A DNA stretch of 23,867 nt from contig JBOHNM010000055.1 in assembly GCA_050730675.1 (NCBI GenBank), positions 1-23,867 of the forward strand, read 5' to 3'. The translations under genes and the position numbers were made by a program. This DNA is from JBOHNM01 sp050730675 (GTDB lineage: Bacteria > Planctomycetota > Phycisphaerae > Phycisphaerales > UBA1924). The notes beneath the pieces are model-generated. The model was not told the DNA's origin. It made no database searches and worked only from the letters and a program-made list of their open reading frames with translations. Positions 6,738 to 14,957 of the stretch are shown piece by piece (position 1 is the first letter of the stretch; each line of letters begins with the position of its first letter).

Positions 6738-8171
6738 TTGGGTGCCATGAAAGAGTCCCCCGATCCCGGCTCCCGTTCGATCGCCCGGTTCTGCTGGCTG
6801 GCCGCCCTGGTGCTGTTCGCCACCATCGTGGCGGTGCAGCAAGGGGTCTTCGAGGGGAGCGCCAAGAACGTCGCCCATGCCAAGGGGGGAAAGGTCGAGA
6901 TCCAGCCGCCGTCGGGCGAGGTGCTGATGCTGGGGCGCATCTGGGTCAAAACCATTCGGCACCAGAAGCCGGTCAAGGGGTCGTTCGAGGACCGGATGCT
7001 CAAGATGGAGATGGACTTCTTCGCAGCGACCGACGCCGATCGGCTGCGGATGGTGCCCGTCGCCGGTGAGCTGTGGGGGAAGGAAGAGGTTGATGCACGG
7101 CTGCACGCGCTGGAGATGAAGCTCCCGGCGGATTCGCCGTTGCGATCGGACCTAGCGGTGCTCGAGCGGATCTACAGCGGAGAAAAAACCGACCGCAATG
7201 CCCCGGAGGTCAAGACCTTTCTCGAGCGCCACACCTACTTCGCCGAGCTGGCGCTAAGTCATGGATTGGCAGACACCGACCCCGCGCGGGCCAAACTGAT
7301 CACCGGCGGCGAGGCAGCCGTCGTGATGATGACGCTGGGGATGTGCATCTACGTGCTGGTGATCGGGCTCGGGTTTCTGCTGCTGATCGTGTGGTCGATC
7401 CTTGTGCTGATGGGTCGCGTCAAGCTCCGGTACATCGCACCAGCGACGGGCGGCAGTCTGGGCATCGAGATCTTCACGGTCTTCCTGGGCGGTTTCGCGC
7501 TGCTGAAGGTGGCGGCGGCTTTGGTCGGGCTGGTCGTCACCGACGCCAAGGCGGCGCACGCCATCGTGATGCTGCTGCAATGGTCACTGGTGCTGATCGT
7601 CCTGTACCCCAAGTTCCGCGGCTATCCGCTGGGCGAGAGCTGGCGGCGGCTGGGGTTCCACACCGGCACGGGCGTCTTCCGCGAGATCGGCGCGGGCGTG
7701 CTGGGGTACATCGGATCGCTGCCGCTGATGATCATGGGGCTCGTTGCGGCGTTTTTCCTCATGCTGGTCTGGGGGGCGATTTCCCATGCGCTGGGGTACG
7801 AGCCGGAGGGCGCGTCCAACACGCTGATCGACATGATCGCCAAGATGGACTGGTGGGAGATGCTGCTGCTGGGCACGCTTGCGCTGATATGGGCGCCGAT
7901 CGTCGAGGAGTTTGTCTTCCGCGGCGGCCTGCTCCGCGATCTTTCTTCGCGCGTTTGGGGGATTGTCGCGGCGATCCTGACATCCTTCTTCTTCGCCTTC
8001 GCGCACGGCTATCCGATCGTGCTGCTGCCGATCCTGATGGGCCTGGCGACGGGTTTCGCGCTCATCCGCTACTGGCGCGGCTCGATCATCGGGTGCATCA
8101 CGGCGCACTGCATCCACAACACCTTCGCGATGACGATGCTCTACATCGTGTCGCAACTGCTGAAGGATTGA
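6738..8171 (+). CDS. CPBP-family (CAAX/Abi) intramembrane metalloprotease
   Basis: About 477 residues. The CPBP glutamic protease/metalloprotease core is at the C-terminus: EEFVFR (E390-E391-xxx-R395), FAFAH (H423) and HCIHN (H457, N461) form the expected active-site set within several transmembrane helices. One helix near residues 18-36 is followed by an unusual ~150-residue soluble segment before the next helix at about 195, so an ectodomain precedes the protease core. CPBP enzymes process prenylated proteins or act in peptide maturation and immunity; the substrate here is unknown. Start: the TTG at 6738 is 8 bases after GGGGAGAGG (6721-6729); the ATG at 6747 is the alternative and is 17 bases away. 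It is convergent with gatA, 5 bases apart. Confidence 0.9.
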   Translation: MGAMKESPDPGSRSIARFCWLAALVLFATIVAVQQGVFEGSAKNVAHAKGGKVEIQPPSGEVLMLGRIWVKTIRHQKPVKGSFEDRMLKMEMDFFAATDADRLRMVPVAGELWGKEEVDARLHALEMKLPADSPLRSDLAVLERIYSGEKTDRNAPEVKTFLERHTYFAELALSHGLADTDPARAKLITGGEAAVVMMTLGMCIYVLVIGLGFLLLIVWSILVLMGRVKLRYIAPATGGSLGIEIFTVFLGGFALLKVAAALVGLVVTDAKAAHAIVMLLQWSLVLIVLYPKFRGYPLGESWRRLGFHTGTGVFREIGAGVLGYIGSLPLMIMGLVAAFFLMLVWGAISHALGYEPEGASNTLIDMIAKMDWWEMLLLGTLALIWAPIVEEFVFRGGLLRDLSSRVWGIVAAILTSFFFAFAHGYPIVLLPILMGLATGFALIRYWRGSIIGCITAHCIHNTFAMTMLYIVSQLLKD

Positions 8172-8176
8172 GCGGC

Positions 8177-9670
8177 TCAGCCGCATTCGCACGTGCGAGC
8201 ATGGAAATCCGTCAGGTCCTGCAGCATCGCGCCGATGCGGAGGATCGTGTCCTCGCCCAGCGCCGGGCCAATGAGCTGCACGCCCACGGGCAGGTCGCGC
8301 CCGCTCTGGGGCTCGTGCTGGAAGCCCGCGGGGATCGTCAGGCCGGGGAGGCCGGCGAGATTGATTCCGACTGTGTACACATCTTCGAGGTACATCGCCA
8401 GCGGGTCGTCGGTCTTCTCGCCGATGCGAAAGGCGGGGCCGGGGGCCGCGGGCATAAGAATCGCCTGGCAGCCGGCCGCGAATGCCCGGTCGTAGTCCTG
8501 CTTGATCAGCCGGCGAGTCTTGAGGGCCGTGGTGTAGTACGCGTCGTAGTAGCCGCTGGAGAGCACGTGCGTGCCGAGCATGATGCGCCGCTGCACCTCG
8601 GCGCCGAATCCCTCCGAGCGTGAGCGGCAGTAGAGGTCCATCAGGCCCTCATCGGGCTTGGGCCGGGCGCGGCGGCCGTAGCGCACGCCGTCGAAACGGG
8701 CGAGGTTCGATGATGCCTCGGCCGGGGCGATGATGTAGTACGCCGCGATGCCGTGGTCGATGTGGGGCAGGTCCACGTCGATGACCTTGGCGCCGCTCGA
8801 GCGCAGCAGCTCGATGGTGCCGCCGAGCGCTTCGGACACGCCATGCGAGTTGGCGGGGCTGTGCGCCTGGCGTGGCACGCCGATGGTCAGGTCCGTCAGC
8901 TTCTCGCACACACGCTCGTGGAATCGCGGGTGATCGAGTTGGGCACTCGTGGAATCATGGGGATCGTGGCCGCAGATGACGTCAAGCACCAGCGCGGCGT
9001 CCTCGCACGTGCGGGCGAACGGACCGATCTGGTCGAGACTGCTTGCATAGGCGACGAGCCCCCATCGCGAGACGCGTCCATACGTGGGCTTGATGCCCAC
9101 GACGCCGCAGTGCGAGGCCGGCTGGCGGATGGAGCCGCCGGTATCGGAGCCGAGGGCGATGGGCACGATGCGGGCGGCGACGGCCGCGGCGGAGCCACCG
9201 GACGAGCCGCCGGGGATGCGATCGGGGTCCCAGGGATTGCGCGTGGGGCCGCGGAAGGAGTGCTCGGTGCTCGAGCCCATCGCGAACTCGTCGCAGTTGG
9301 TCTTGCCGATGATCACCGCGCCGGCGTCGATGATCTTCTGCGCGGCGGTCGCGGTGAAGGGCGAGTGGTAGTTCTCGAGGATGCGCGAGCCGCAGGTAGT
9401 GCGACCCCAAGAGAGACAGATGTTGTCCTTGATCGCGACCGGGACGCCGGCGAGAGGACCGGGGTCGCGTCCAGCGGCGACAAGGGCGTCGATGGCCGCA
9501 GCCTGCTTGAGGGCCTCATCGTGGAAGGTCTCGGTGAAGATGTTGAGCAGCGGGTTGAGCGTGGCGGCGCGGGCGAGCGCCGCCTTGGCGGCGTCAACGG
9601 CCGAAGCCTTGTCGGAGCGGACGGCCGCGGCGAGCGCGACAGCGGAGAGGTCCAAAAGATGCTGGCTCAC
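8177..9670 (-). CDS. gatA: Asp-tRNA(Asn)/Glu-tRNA(Gln) amidotransferase subunit A
   Basis: 497 residues, usual GatA length. It is the amidase of the GatCAB complex, which releases ammonia from glutamine to amidate mischarged tRNA. The amidase-signature triad is intact: K81 in PVAIKDN, cis-Ser S156 in PGGSSGGSAAAVA and the nucleophile S180 in GSDTGGSIR, matching the spacing in characterised GatA. GVVGIKPTYGRVSRWGLVAYASSLDQIGP is diagnostic of GatA among amidases. The start is GTG at 9670, overlapping the gatC stop as GTGA, which implies translational coupling. gatB is not next to it and must lie elsewhere. The last residues (HARTCECG) bring two cysteines close to the end, a small oddity. Confidence 0.97.
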   Translation of the reverse strand: MSQHLLDLSAVALAAAVRSDKASAVDAAKAALARAATLNPLLNIFTETFHDEALKQAAAIDALVAAGRDPGPLAGVPVAIKDNICLSWGRTTCGSRILENYHSPFTATAAQKIIDAGAVIIGKTNCDEFAMGSSTEHSFRGPTRNPWDPDRIPGGSSGGSAAAVAARIVPIALGSDTGGSIRQPASHCGVVGIKPTYGRVSRWGLVAYASSLDQIGPFARTCEDAALVLDVICGHDPHDSTSAQLDHPRFHERVCEKLTDLTIGVPRQAHSPANSHGVSEALGGTIELLRSSGAKVIDVDLPHIDHGIAAYYIIAPAEASSNLARFDGVRYGRRARPKPDEGLMDLYCRSRSEGFGAEVQRRIMLGTHVLSSGYYDAYYTTALKTRRLIKQDYDRAFAAGCQAILMPAAPGPAFRIGEKTDDPLAMYLEDVYTVGINLAGLPGLTIPAGFQHEPQSGRDLPVGVQLIGPALGEDTILRIGAMLQDLTDFHARTCECG

Positions 9671-10002
9671 GCGCCTCCCCCTTCGCCGAGAACCTTGGGA
9701 ACTTTGATGAACGGCGGATGGGAATCAGGGGCCATGTCCATCAGGACCTGGTTGGCGATGGTGGGGCCGGGGGTGTCGTCATCCAGCCGACTGGTCATTT
9801 CCAGGGGGGTGCTGAGGGGCTCGACATCGGCGAGGTCCAGAGACTGGAGCCGCTCCACGTAGGTGAGGATGGCGGCCAGGCGACCCCGCTCCCGTTCGGC
9901 CTGCTCGTCGGTGATCGCTAGGCGGGCCAGGCGAGCGACCTTGCGCACATCCTGCGTGGAGAGGTGGTAAGGGGGCTGGGAAGATGGGGTACCACCGGGC
10001 AT
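9667..10002 (-). CDS. gatC: Asp-tRNA(Asn)/Glu-tRNA(Gln) amidotransferase subunit C
   Basis: 111 residues. The GatC pattern is clear: STQDVRKVARLARLAITDEQ, then LAAILTYVERLQSLDLADVEPLSTPLEM and a C-terminal HPPFIKVPKVLGEGGG. It stabilises GatA and wraps around the GatAB interface. About 14 extra residues precede the conserved helix. The ATG at 10002 has no Shine-Dalgarno. A weak -10-like TAAACT lies about ten bases upstream on the - strand, so a very short leader is possible but unproven. It overlaps gatA by 4 bases. Confidence 0.95.
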   Translation of the reverse strand: MPGGTPSSQPPYHLSTQDVRKVARLARLAITDEQAERERGRLAAILTYVERLQSLDLADVEPLSTPLEMTSRLDDDTPGPTIANQVLMDMAPDSHPPFIKVPKVLGEGGGA

Positions 10003-10123
10003 GGGACGAGTTTAGCGGGTGCTGCAAGCGACCCGACCGGCTTGCCAACGATGGAGTACCGGAACGGCCGATGCAACCGAACCCCCGCGGCGGGGTATGC
10101 CTGGTGAACCGGCAAGGTGCCGT

Positions 10124-10798
10124 ATGGGGCTTAAGGTGCGCACTGGCGGCGGGCAGAACGGTCGGCGCGGCTTCACTTTGGTGGAGTTGCTGGTGGTCAT
10201 CGCGATCATCGGGCTGCTGATCGGCATCGGCATGCCCGCACTGGCCAAGGCACGTGAGAGCGCGCGGCGCACCAAGTGCCTCGTGAATCTGCGCTCGTTC
10301 GGCACGGGGCTGGAGATGTACTTCAAGGACAGCAAGGACCTGCTCCCCAAGGTGCTGCCGTTCTACCCGTCGACCGGGACGCCAAGCAACGACGGGCAAC
10401 TGCTGGATGTGATGACACGGTACATCGACGCCAACGCGCCGGTGCGCGAGGACCCGAACGATCCGAACTCGCCGTACATCCCGGTTGACCCATATTTTTG
10501 CCCCAGCGACAAGGGGCCCGACGCGGGTCGGGCGCTGGGAGTGAGCTACGAGTACTACCCCGGGTACCTGATGCTCATCCGCGAACTGCGGATGGACCCC
10601 AGCCCGGCACGGAGCGTGACGGTCTACTACACCAACTATCCCAAGACGCCGGTCATGGCGGATGCCAAGCCGTTCCACCAGGCGATCAACTCGGTGGGGC
10701 AGAACGCCCTGTACTTCGGGAGCTGGGCGGTCGATTGGTACGTGGAACCGCCGCCGCCGCCGCCGGAATGGCTCACGGATCCGCCGACGAACCCTTAG
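10124..10798 (+). CDS. Type II secretion/type IV pilin-like protein (pseudopilin)
   Basis: 224 residues from the ATG at 10124, six bases after AAGGTG; the open frame extends further upstream but that part is not pilin-like. A short basic leader ends in G16, followed by FTLVELLVVIAIIGLLIGIGMPAL: the prepilin peptidase site G/F with the conserved Glu five residues into the mature protein and a hydrophobic assembly helix. The globular part has KCLVNLRSFGTGLEMYF and YFCPSDKG, a CPSD motif common in the large family of planctomycete pseudopilin-like proteins. The C-terminus has a run of six prolines. No secretion machinery is next to it. Such proteins are numerous in Planctomycetes and mostly have no assigned role. 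Confidence 0.88.
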   Translation: MGLKVRTGGGQNGRRGFTLVELLVVIAIIGLLIGIGMPALAKARESARRTKCLVNLRSFGTGLEMYFKDSKDLLPKVLPFYPSTGTPSNDGQLLDVMTRYIDANAPVREDPNDPNSPYIPVDPYFCPSDKGPDAGRALGVSYEYYPGYLMLIRELRMDPSPARSVTVYYTNYPKTPVMADAKPFHQAINSVGQNALYFGSWAVDWYVEPPPPPPEWLTDPPTNP

Positions 10799-10869
10799 TC
10801 GCATGACGAAAGATCACATAACCCGTGACGTTCTGATTCAGGATTAGGCACGCAGTTGGGGAATATCGC

Positions 10870-11787
10870 ATGAGCTCGCAAGATCCGTCCAAGCCGAGCC
10901 AGCGCCTGATCCAGCCCGGGGACTTCGGGCCCTCGAACGTCAAGAGCCTGTACAAATACCGCAAGCCGGCATCGGAGAGCCTCTCGGACATCGCCGGCTC
11001 GGTCGCGGACTTCTTCCGCCGCCCGCTCGTCAAGCGCGCTTCGACCGCGGTGCTGGCGCTCGCGCTCATCGGCGGAGGCATCTGGGCGTACATGGAACTG
11101 CGCCCGCGCCCGACGCCCGACTACGCCGAGGATGACCTCGAGGACGTGCTGGACTACACGCTGCTGACCGAGGACTTCAACAAGCTGCCAATCGAAGAGC
11201 GGCTCAAGCTGATCAAGGAACTGGTCTCGCGGATGAAGGGGATGGACGGGTCGGACTCGGCGCTGCTGGCGGCGTTCGCCGCGGGCATCAGCGGCAAGAT
11301 GCGCGACCAGCTCATGAAGAACGCCGACAAGCTGGCGATCGATGTGTGGGATAAGTTCGCGATGGAGTACGAGAAGGTGCCGCCGAAGGAGGCCGACGCC
11401 TACCTGGACAAGGCGGTGATCGACTTCACGGAGATGATGGAGGATATCGCGGGGGTGAGCCGCGACATCAGCCCGGCCAAGCGGCTGTCGGACGCCAAGA
11501 GCCAGGCCAAGCGCGACGCCGACCGGATGAAAGAAACTTCAGCCGAATCGGTGCGGGCCGACCGGGTGGGCGGGTTCTTTGACCTGATGAACAAGCGCGG
11601 CTCCAAAGAAACCACTCCGGCGCAGCGCGGTCGGATGACCAAGTTCGGCCAGGACATGACGCGCCACCTGCGAAATCAGGACGTGAGCACGGGCAAGCCG
11701 AAAACGCCGGGTGAACCAAGCGGGACGCCCAGTGCGCCCGCGGTTCCGGCCGCACCTGCCCCGGCCACTCCCGGAACGCCGGGTTAA
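10870..11787 (+). CDS. Single-helix membrane-anchored protein of unknown function
   Basis: 305 residues. An ~55-residue cytoplasmic N-terminus is followed by one transmembrane helix (STAVLALALIGGGIWAYMEL, about 58-77), so the C-terminal ~225 residues probably lie in the periplasm. That part is helical and charged (EDDLEDVLDYTLLTEDFNKLPIEERLKLIKELVSRMKGMDG split by short turns; DAKSQAKRDADRMKE) and ends in a low-complexity Pro/Ala/Thr/Gly tail (TPGEPSGTPSAPAVPAAPAP). The ATG at 10870 follows GGGGAA. It lies 71 bases after the pseudopilin gene in the same direction and may be co-transcribed. I recognise no family. Confidence 0.75.
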   Translation: MSSQDPSKPSQRLIQPGDFGPSNVKSLYKYRKPASESLSDIAGSVADFFRRPLVKRASTAVLALALIGGGIWAYMELRPRPTPDYAEDDLEDVLDYTLLTEDFNKLPIEERLKLIKELVSRMKGMDGSDSALLAAFAAGISGKMRDQLMKNADKLAIDVWDKFAMEYEKVPPKEADAYLDKAVIDFTEMMEDIAGVSRDISPAKRLSDAKSQAKRDADRMKETSAESVRADRVGGFFDLMNKRGSKETTPAQRGRMTKFGQDMTRHLRNQDVSTGKPKTPGEPSGTPSAPAVPAAPAPATPGTPG

Positions 11788-11810
11788 TCGGCGTTAACCC
11801 CGAGCTCGGG
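11775..11810. repeat. Overlapping inverted repeats after the 10870-11787 gene
   Basis: Three structures compete: AACGCCG/CGGCGTT (11775-11781 with 11789-11795), GGGTTAA/TTAACCC (11781-11787 with 11794-11800) and the perfect palindrome CCCGAGCTCGGG (11799-11810). The first two cannot form together. No T-run follows, so this is not a standard intrinsic terminator; it might still slow or stop transcription before the next promoter. Confidence 0.5.
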
Positions 11811-11812
11811 CG

Positions 11813-11841
11813 TTGTCGCTTGCGGAAAGACGGGCTAGATT
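11813..11841 (+). promoter_or_regulatory. Sigma-70-type promoter for the acyltransferase gene
   Basis: -35 TTGTCG (11813-11818, four of six), 17 bases, -10 TAGATT (11836-11841, four of six). The predicted start is near 11848, leaving a leader of about 36 bases before the GTG at 11884. Confidence 0.5.
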
Positions 11842-11883
11842 GAATGCTCGGTCCGCGTTGTTCGTGGCCCGTGATGGGAGTTT

Positions 11884-13206
11884 GTGCGCGCCTTGGCCAA
11901 CCGGATGTTGTCGCTGTGTTCGCGCGAGACTTCGGGACGCGCACTGATCCCGCAGATTGATGGGCTGCGCTTCTTCGCGATCGGGGCGGTGCTGCTTTTC
12001 CATATCGACGCGTATGTCGCCAAGCGCATGACCAACCCCGTCGGCGGCGGGGGGCCCGAGCCGCCGGGGCACCTCTCGGGGAACCTGCTGCACACGCTGA
12101 TGGGCAGCGGCTTCTTTGGTGTTCACCTTTTCTTCGCGATCAGCGGGTTCGTCCTGGCGCTGCCCTTCGCGTCGCACTACCTGCGCGGCGGCGCGAAGCC
12201 GGAGATCGGCAAATATTTCCTGCGGCGTTTCACGCGGCTTGAGCCGCCGTACTTTGTGCACCTGCTGGTGATGTGGGTGGGCTTCACGCTCATCGCGCAG
12301 CACGGCGTCGGTGACTCGCTCGGACACCTGGTTGCCTCTCTTTTCTACTGTCACAATGCGGTGTACGGCAAGCCAAGCACGATCTCGATCGTGGTGTGGT
12401 CGCTGGAGATCGAGGTGCAGTTCTACATCCTGGCGCCGCTGCTGTCGTGCGTGTTCGCGGTGCGGCCGACGTGGGTCCGCCGCGGGGTCATCGCGGGCGC
12501 GATGCTGGCCATCGGCGCGGCGCAGGCGTGGTCGCCGCTCTCCATCCGGCACGGGCTGAGCATTCTGGACACGGCGCACTTCTTCCTGTGCGGCTTTCTG
12601 CTGGCGGATCTGTACCTGGTGAGTTGGAAGACGCCGGCGCGCCGGCCCCTGCTGTGGGATCTGCTGGCGCTGGTCGGCGCGGCGGCGATGATCGCGGGGC
12701 TGGTGGCGTGGTCGGGCGACGGGACGGTCGGCCATGATTGGCGCCCGCACGTACTGCTGCCGTGGTCCGTCCTGGCGTTGTACGCGGGGGCGCTGCGGGG
12801 TCGCTTGCTCAACGCGTTTGTCAGCAACGGTTGGGTCTTCACCTTTGGCGGGATGTGCTACACCTGCTACCTCTGGCACATACCGGTCATCATCGGCGCG
12901 GGGTATGTCGTGCGCCGGCTCGTCCCCCGTTTCGATGCTCACGAGCTGAACTTCGCGGTCATGGCCCCGGTAGCGCTGGCGGCGGTGGTCGTCGTGACGG
13001 GGGTGCTGTTCGTGCTGCTCGAGAAGCCGTTCATGCGCAAGGACTGGCCGCAGCGCGCTTGGCAACGACTGAGCGGGCGCGGGGTGAAACCTGTGATTTC
13101 CGTGGGCGTGCCCACGTCGCAAACCCAGGCACTGCGTCCCGTCGTGATCAACACGACTTTGGTGCCATCGCCGTTGCCAACCCCGGACGCCGCCACAAGG
13201 GGCTAG
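11884..13206 (+). CDS. Acyltransferase 3 family membrane protein (OafA/YrhL-like)
   Basis: 440 residues with about ten transmembrane helices. The family signature is at the N-terminus: QIDGLRFFAIGAVLLFH with the catalytic His at 40, then SGFFGVHLFFAISGFVL and the RRFTRLEPPYFVHLL segment (usually R-R-xx-R-I-xP-xY). These proteins move acetyl or other acyl groups onto sugars of surface polysaccharides, peptidoglycan or lipids. The C-terminal ~45 residues after the last helix are cytoplasmic and Pro/Thr-rich. GTG start at 11884; GGGAG is only three bases before it, so the TTG at 11893 or ATG at 11905 are alternatives. It faces the GMC oxidoreductase gene and marks the left border of the polysaccharide genes. 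Confidence 0.9.
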   Translation: MRALANRMLSLCSRETSGRALIPQIDGLRFFAIGAVLLFHIDAYVAKRMTNPVGGGGPEPPGHLSGNLLHTLMGSGFFGVHLFFAISGFVLALPFASHYLRGGAKPEIGKYFLRRFTRLEPPYFVHLLVMWVGFTLIAQHGVGDSLGHLVASLFYCHNAVYGKPSTISIVVWSLEIEVQFYILAPLLSCVFAVRPTWVRRGVIAGAMLAIGAAQAWSPLSIRHGLSILDTAHFFLCGFLLADLYLVSWKTPARRPLLWDLLALVGAAAMIAGLVAWSGDGTVGHDWRPHVLLPWSVLALYAGALRGRLLNAFVSNGWVFTFGGMCYTCYLWHIPVIIGAGYVVRRLVPRFDAHELNFAVMAPVALAAVVVVTGVLFVLLEKPFMRKDWPQRAWQRLSGRGVKPVISVGVPTSQTQALRPVVINTTLVPSPLPTPDAATRG

Positions 13207-13279
13207 ATGCCGGCATGCATGGCACCCGTCCACGTTGTATTGGCCGAATGCGTGAGGGGGTCGCCGATCGGTTGCCCGC

Positions 13280-14953
13280 TCAACCCCGGGCGACCAACTC
13301 ACCTTTGAGTCGGTCGGCAATTCGGAGCGAGAGCGCTAGGATCTGGAACATCGAGTTGGCCTGGCTCGCTGTGACGCATGTGCTGCTGCTGGCGATGAAG
13401 AGGTCGTCGAATCCGTGGACGTTGCAGTCGGGCGTGACGACGCCGTCGGAAGGGTGCCGCGACATGCGGGTAGTGCCGACCTGGTGGAATCCGTCCCCGA
13501 CCTGGTCGCGGATGCTCTGCTCGAGATCGCCGGCGATGTACCTGAGCTGGCCGCAGTTGTTGCGTCGCAGGTGCTCGTCCCAGTGGCGGTGGGCGTCCAG
13601 GACGCCGCGCACGTCCTGCTCGCAGTAACGGAGGTCGATGTTGAGTCGGCGGAGGCCCATCTCGTCGCGCTCGTCGGCGAGAGTGACGCGGCTGTCGGGG
13701 CTGGGAATGCCTTCGCCGAAATAGTGGAGGTTGTAGATGTTCGAGCGGCTGTACTGGAAGAAGCCGGGCACTTTGCGCTGGGCGAGATAGCGTTTGTAGC
13801 CGAAGGTCGGGATGAACACGGCGGTGCGGGGCAGGTCGCGCACCATGTTCAGCACGTGCGACGCCACGCTGCCGTGTTTCTCGCCCTTGACGGCGGACTT
13901 GCGGATGGCCTCCGAGGCGAGGAACTTTCCGAGGGGGGAACTGAGGATGAGGTAGGCGAACGACAGGATGCCGTTGCCGTGGGCCGGATCGCTGATCTCC
14001 GAGTTGACGAGCCACGACACGATGTTGGGGAGTTTGGCGCGGTGCTGGAAATCGCGGGTGAAGGAGAATCGCCGCCGGGCGTAGACACCCTCGGCGTCCC
14101 GATCGAAGCCGAAAACCGTGGCTCGCGGCGGTGTCGAGAACTGCACCTCGGCGATCCGGCCGGAGACATGGCCGGTGTAGAAGCGGCCGAGCATTCCGGA
14201 GTGGTTGCCGATGCCGCCGGCGTGCACACGGTCGGACGCCAGCAGGAGCCGCGTGGTGTTGAGCCCGCCGGCGGCCAGGACGTAGCGCCGGGATTGCAGC
14301 CGCACCTGCTTGCCCGAGAGCGCGCGGGCGTGGATGCACTCAACGCGGTCCTCGCCCTGTGGGCAAGCGATTTCTGTGCACGTGAGCCCGTGGAAGAGCT
14401 TGAGCCGCGGCGCATCTTTGAGGCCGTCCGCATAGACCCTGCCGAAGTTCATCACCGACCAGCGCTCGAGCGTCGAGCTGAGCACATCGCCGTCGGACAG
14501 GCCCGGGACGATCGACGTCTGGGTCACGCCCGGGAGCTTGCGGATGTCGAATTCGGGGTGGCCGGCATGCAGGTAGGCACACGTGCGCACGAAGAACGGT
14601 TCGAGCGTCGCGTAGTCGATCGGCCATCGCGAGTGGGGGATGTGGGGTCGGTCGTCGAAATCGACGGGGTCGAAGGGGACGACGCGCCCGCCCCAGATCA
14701 CCGACGTCCCGCCGAGCTGACGCCGGGTGCATTCGTTCATAGGCGGATGGACCGCGGGATCGAATTTCACCGCGTCGGCGAGCGCCTGGACGCGCGGGGA
14801 GTACGCGGGGCCACCGCTCTCGATCAGGTTGACCTCCAGGCCGGCGCGGCTGAGTTCGAGGGCGATCACGATGCCCGCGGCCCCCGCGCCGACGACCGTC
14901 ACGTCCGCCTTCAGCACCGCGTCGTTGTCGAGGCTCTCCGCATCGATGAGCAT
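13280..14953 (-). CDS. GMC-family FAD-dependent oxidoreductase
   Basis: 557 residues. The FAD-binding Rossmann motif GAGAAG (22-27) with IESGG (44-48) is at the N-terminus. RRQLGGTSVIWGGRVVPF matches the GMC signature region that normally reads GGSS..NG. The C-terminus has HQVGTTRM with the catalytic His at 490 and SQANSMFQ with the partner Asn at 533, where NP is more usual (here NS). No signal peptide is seen. GMC enzymes oxidise alcohols and sugars; relatives of this type occur in surface-polysaccharide clusters. It starts 4 bases after the aldo/keto reductase stop on the same strand, so the two are surely co-transcribed and may form an oxidation/reduction pair on one sugar intermediate (inference). 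Confidence 0.9.
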   Translation of the reverse strand: MLIDAESLDNDAVLKADVTVVGAGAAGIVIALELSRAGLEVNLIESGGPAYSPRVQALADAVKFDPAVHPPMNECTRRQLGGTSVIWGGRVVPFDPVDFDDRPHIPHSRWPIDYATLEPFFVRTCAYLHAGHPEFDIRKLPGVTQTSIVPGLSDGDVLSSTLERWSVMNFGRVYADGLKDAPRLKLFHGLTCTEIACPQGEDRVECIHARALSGKQVRLQSRRYVLAAGGLNTTRLLLASDRVHAGGIGNHSGMLGRFYTGHVSGRIAEVQFSTPPRATVFGFDRDAEGVYARRRFSFTRDFQHRAKLPNIVSWLVNSEISDPAHGNGILSFAYLILSSPLGKFLASEAIRKSAVKGEKHGSVASHVLNMVRDLPRTAVFIPTFGYKRYLAQRKVPGFFQYSRSNIYNLHYFGEGIPSPDSRVTLADERDEMGLRRLNIDLRYCEQDVRGVLDAHRHWDEHLRRNNCGQLRYIAGDLEQSIRDQVGDGFHQVGTTRMSRHPSDGVVTPDCNVHGFDDLFIASSSTCVTASQANSMFQILALSLRIADRLKGELVARG

Positions 14954-14957
14954 GCGA

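Noticed and set aside
8172..8184. GCGGCTCAGCCGC palindrome between the CPBP and gatA genes as a terminator
   Set aside because: Short arms with a one-base centre and no T-run on either strand; it overlaps the end of gatA.
13207..13216. ATGCCGGCAT palindrome after the acyltransferase gene
   Set aside because: A lone 10-base palindrome with no loop, T-run or second copy; likely chance.
11794..13320. 508-residue open frame on the - strand
   Set aside because: Antisense to the acyltransferase; highly charged His/Arg/Gln composition typical of shadows of membrane proteins.
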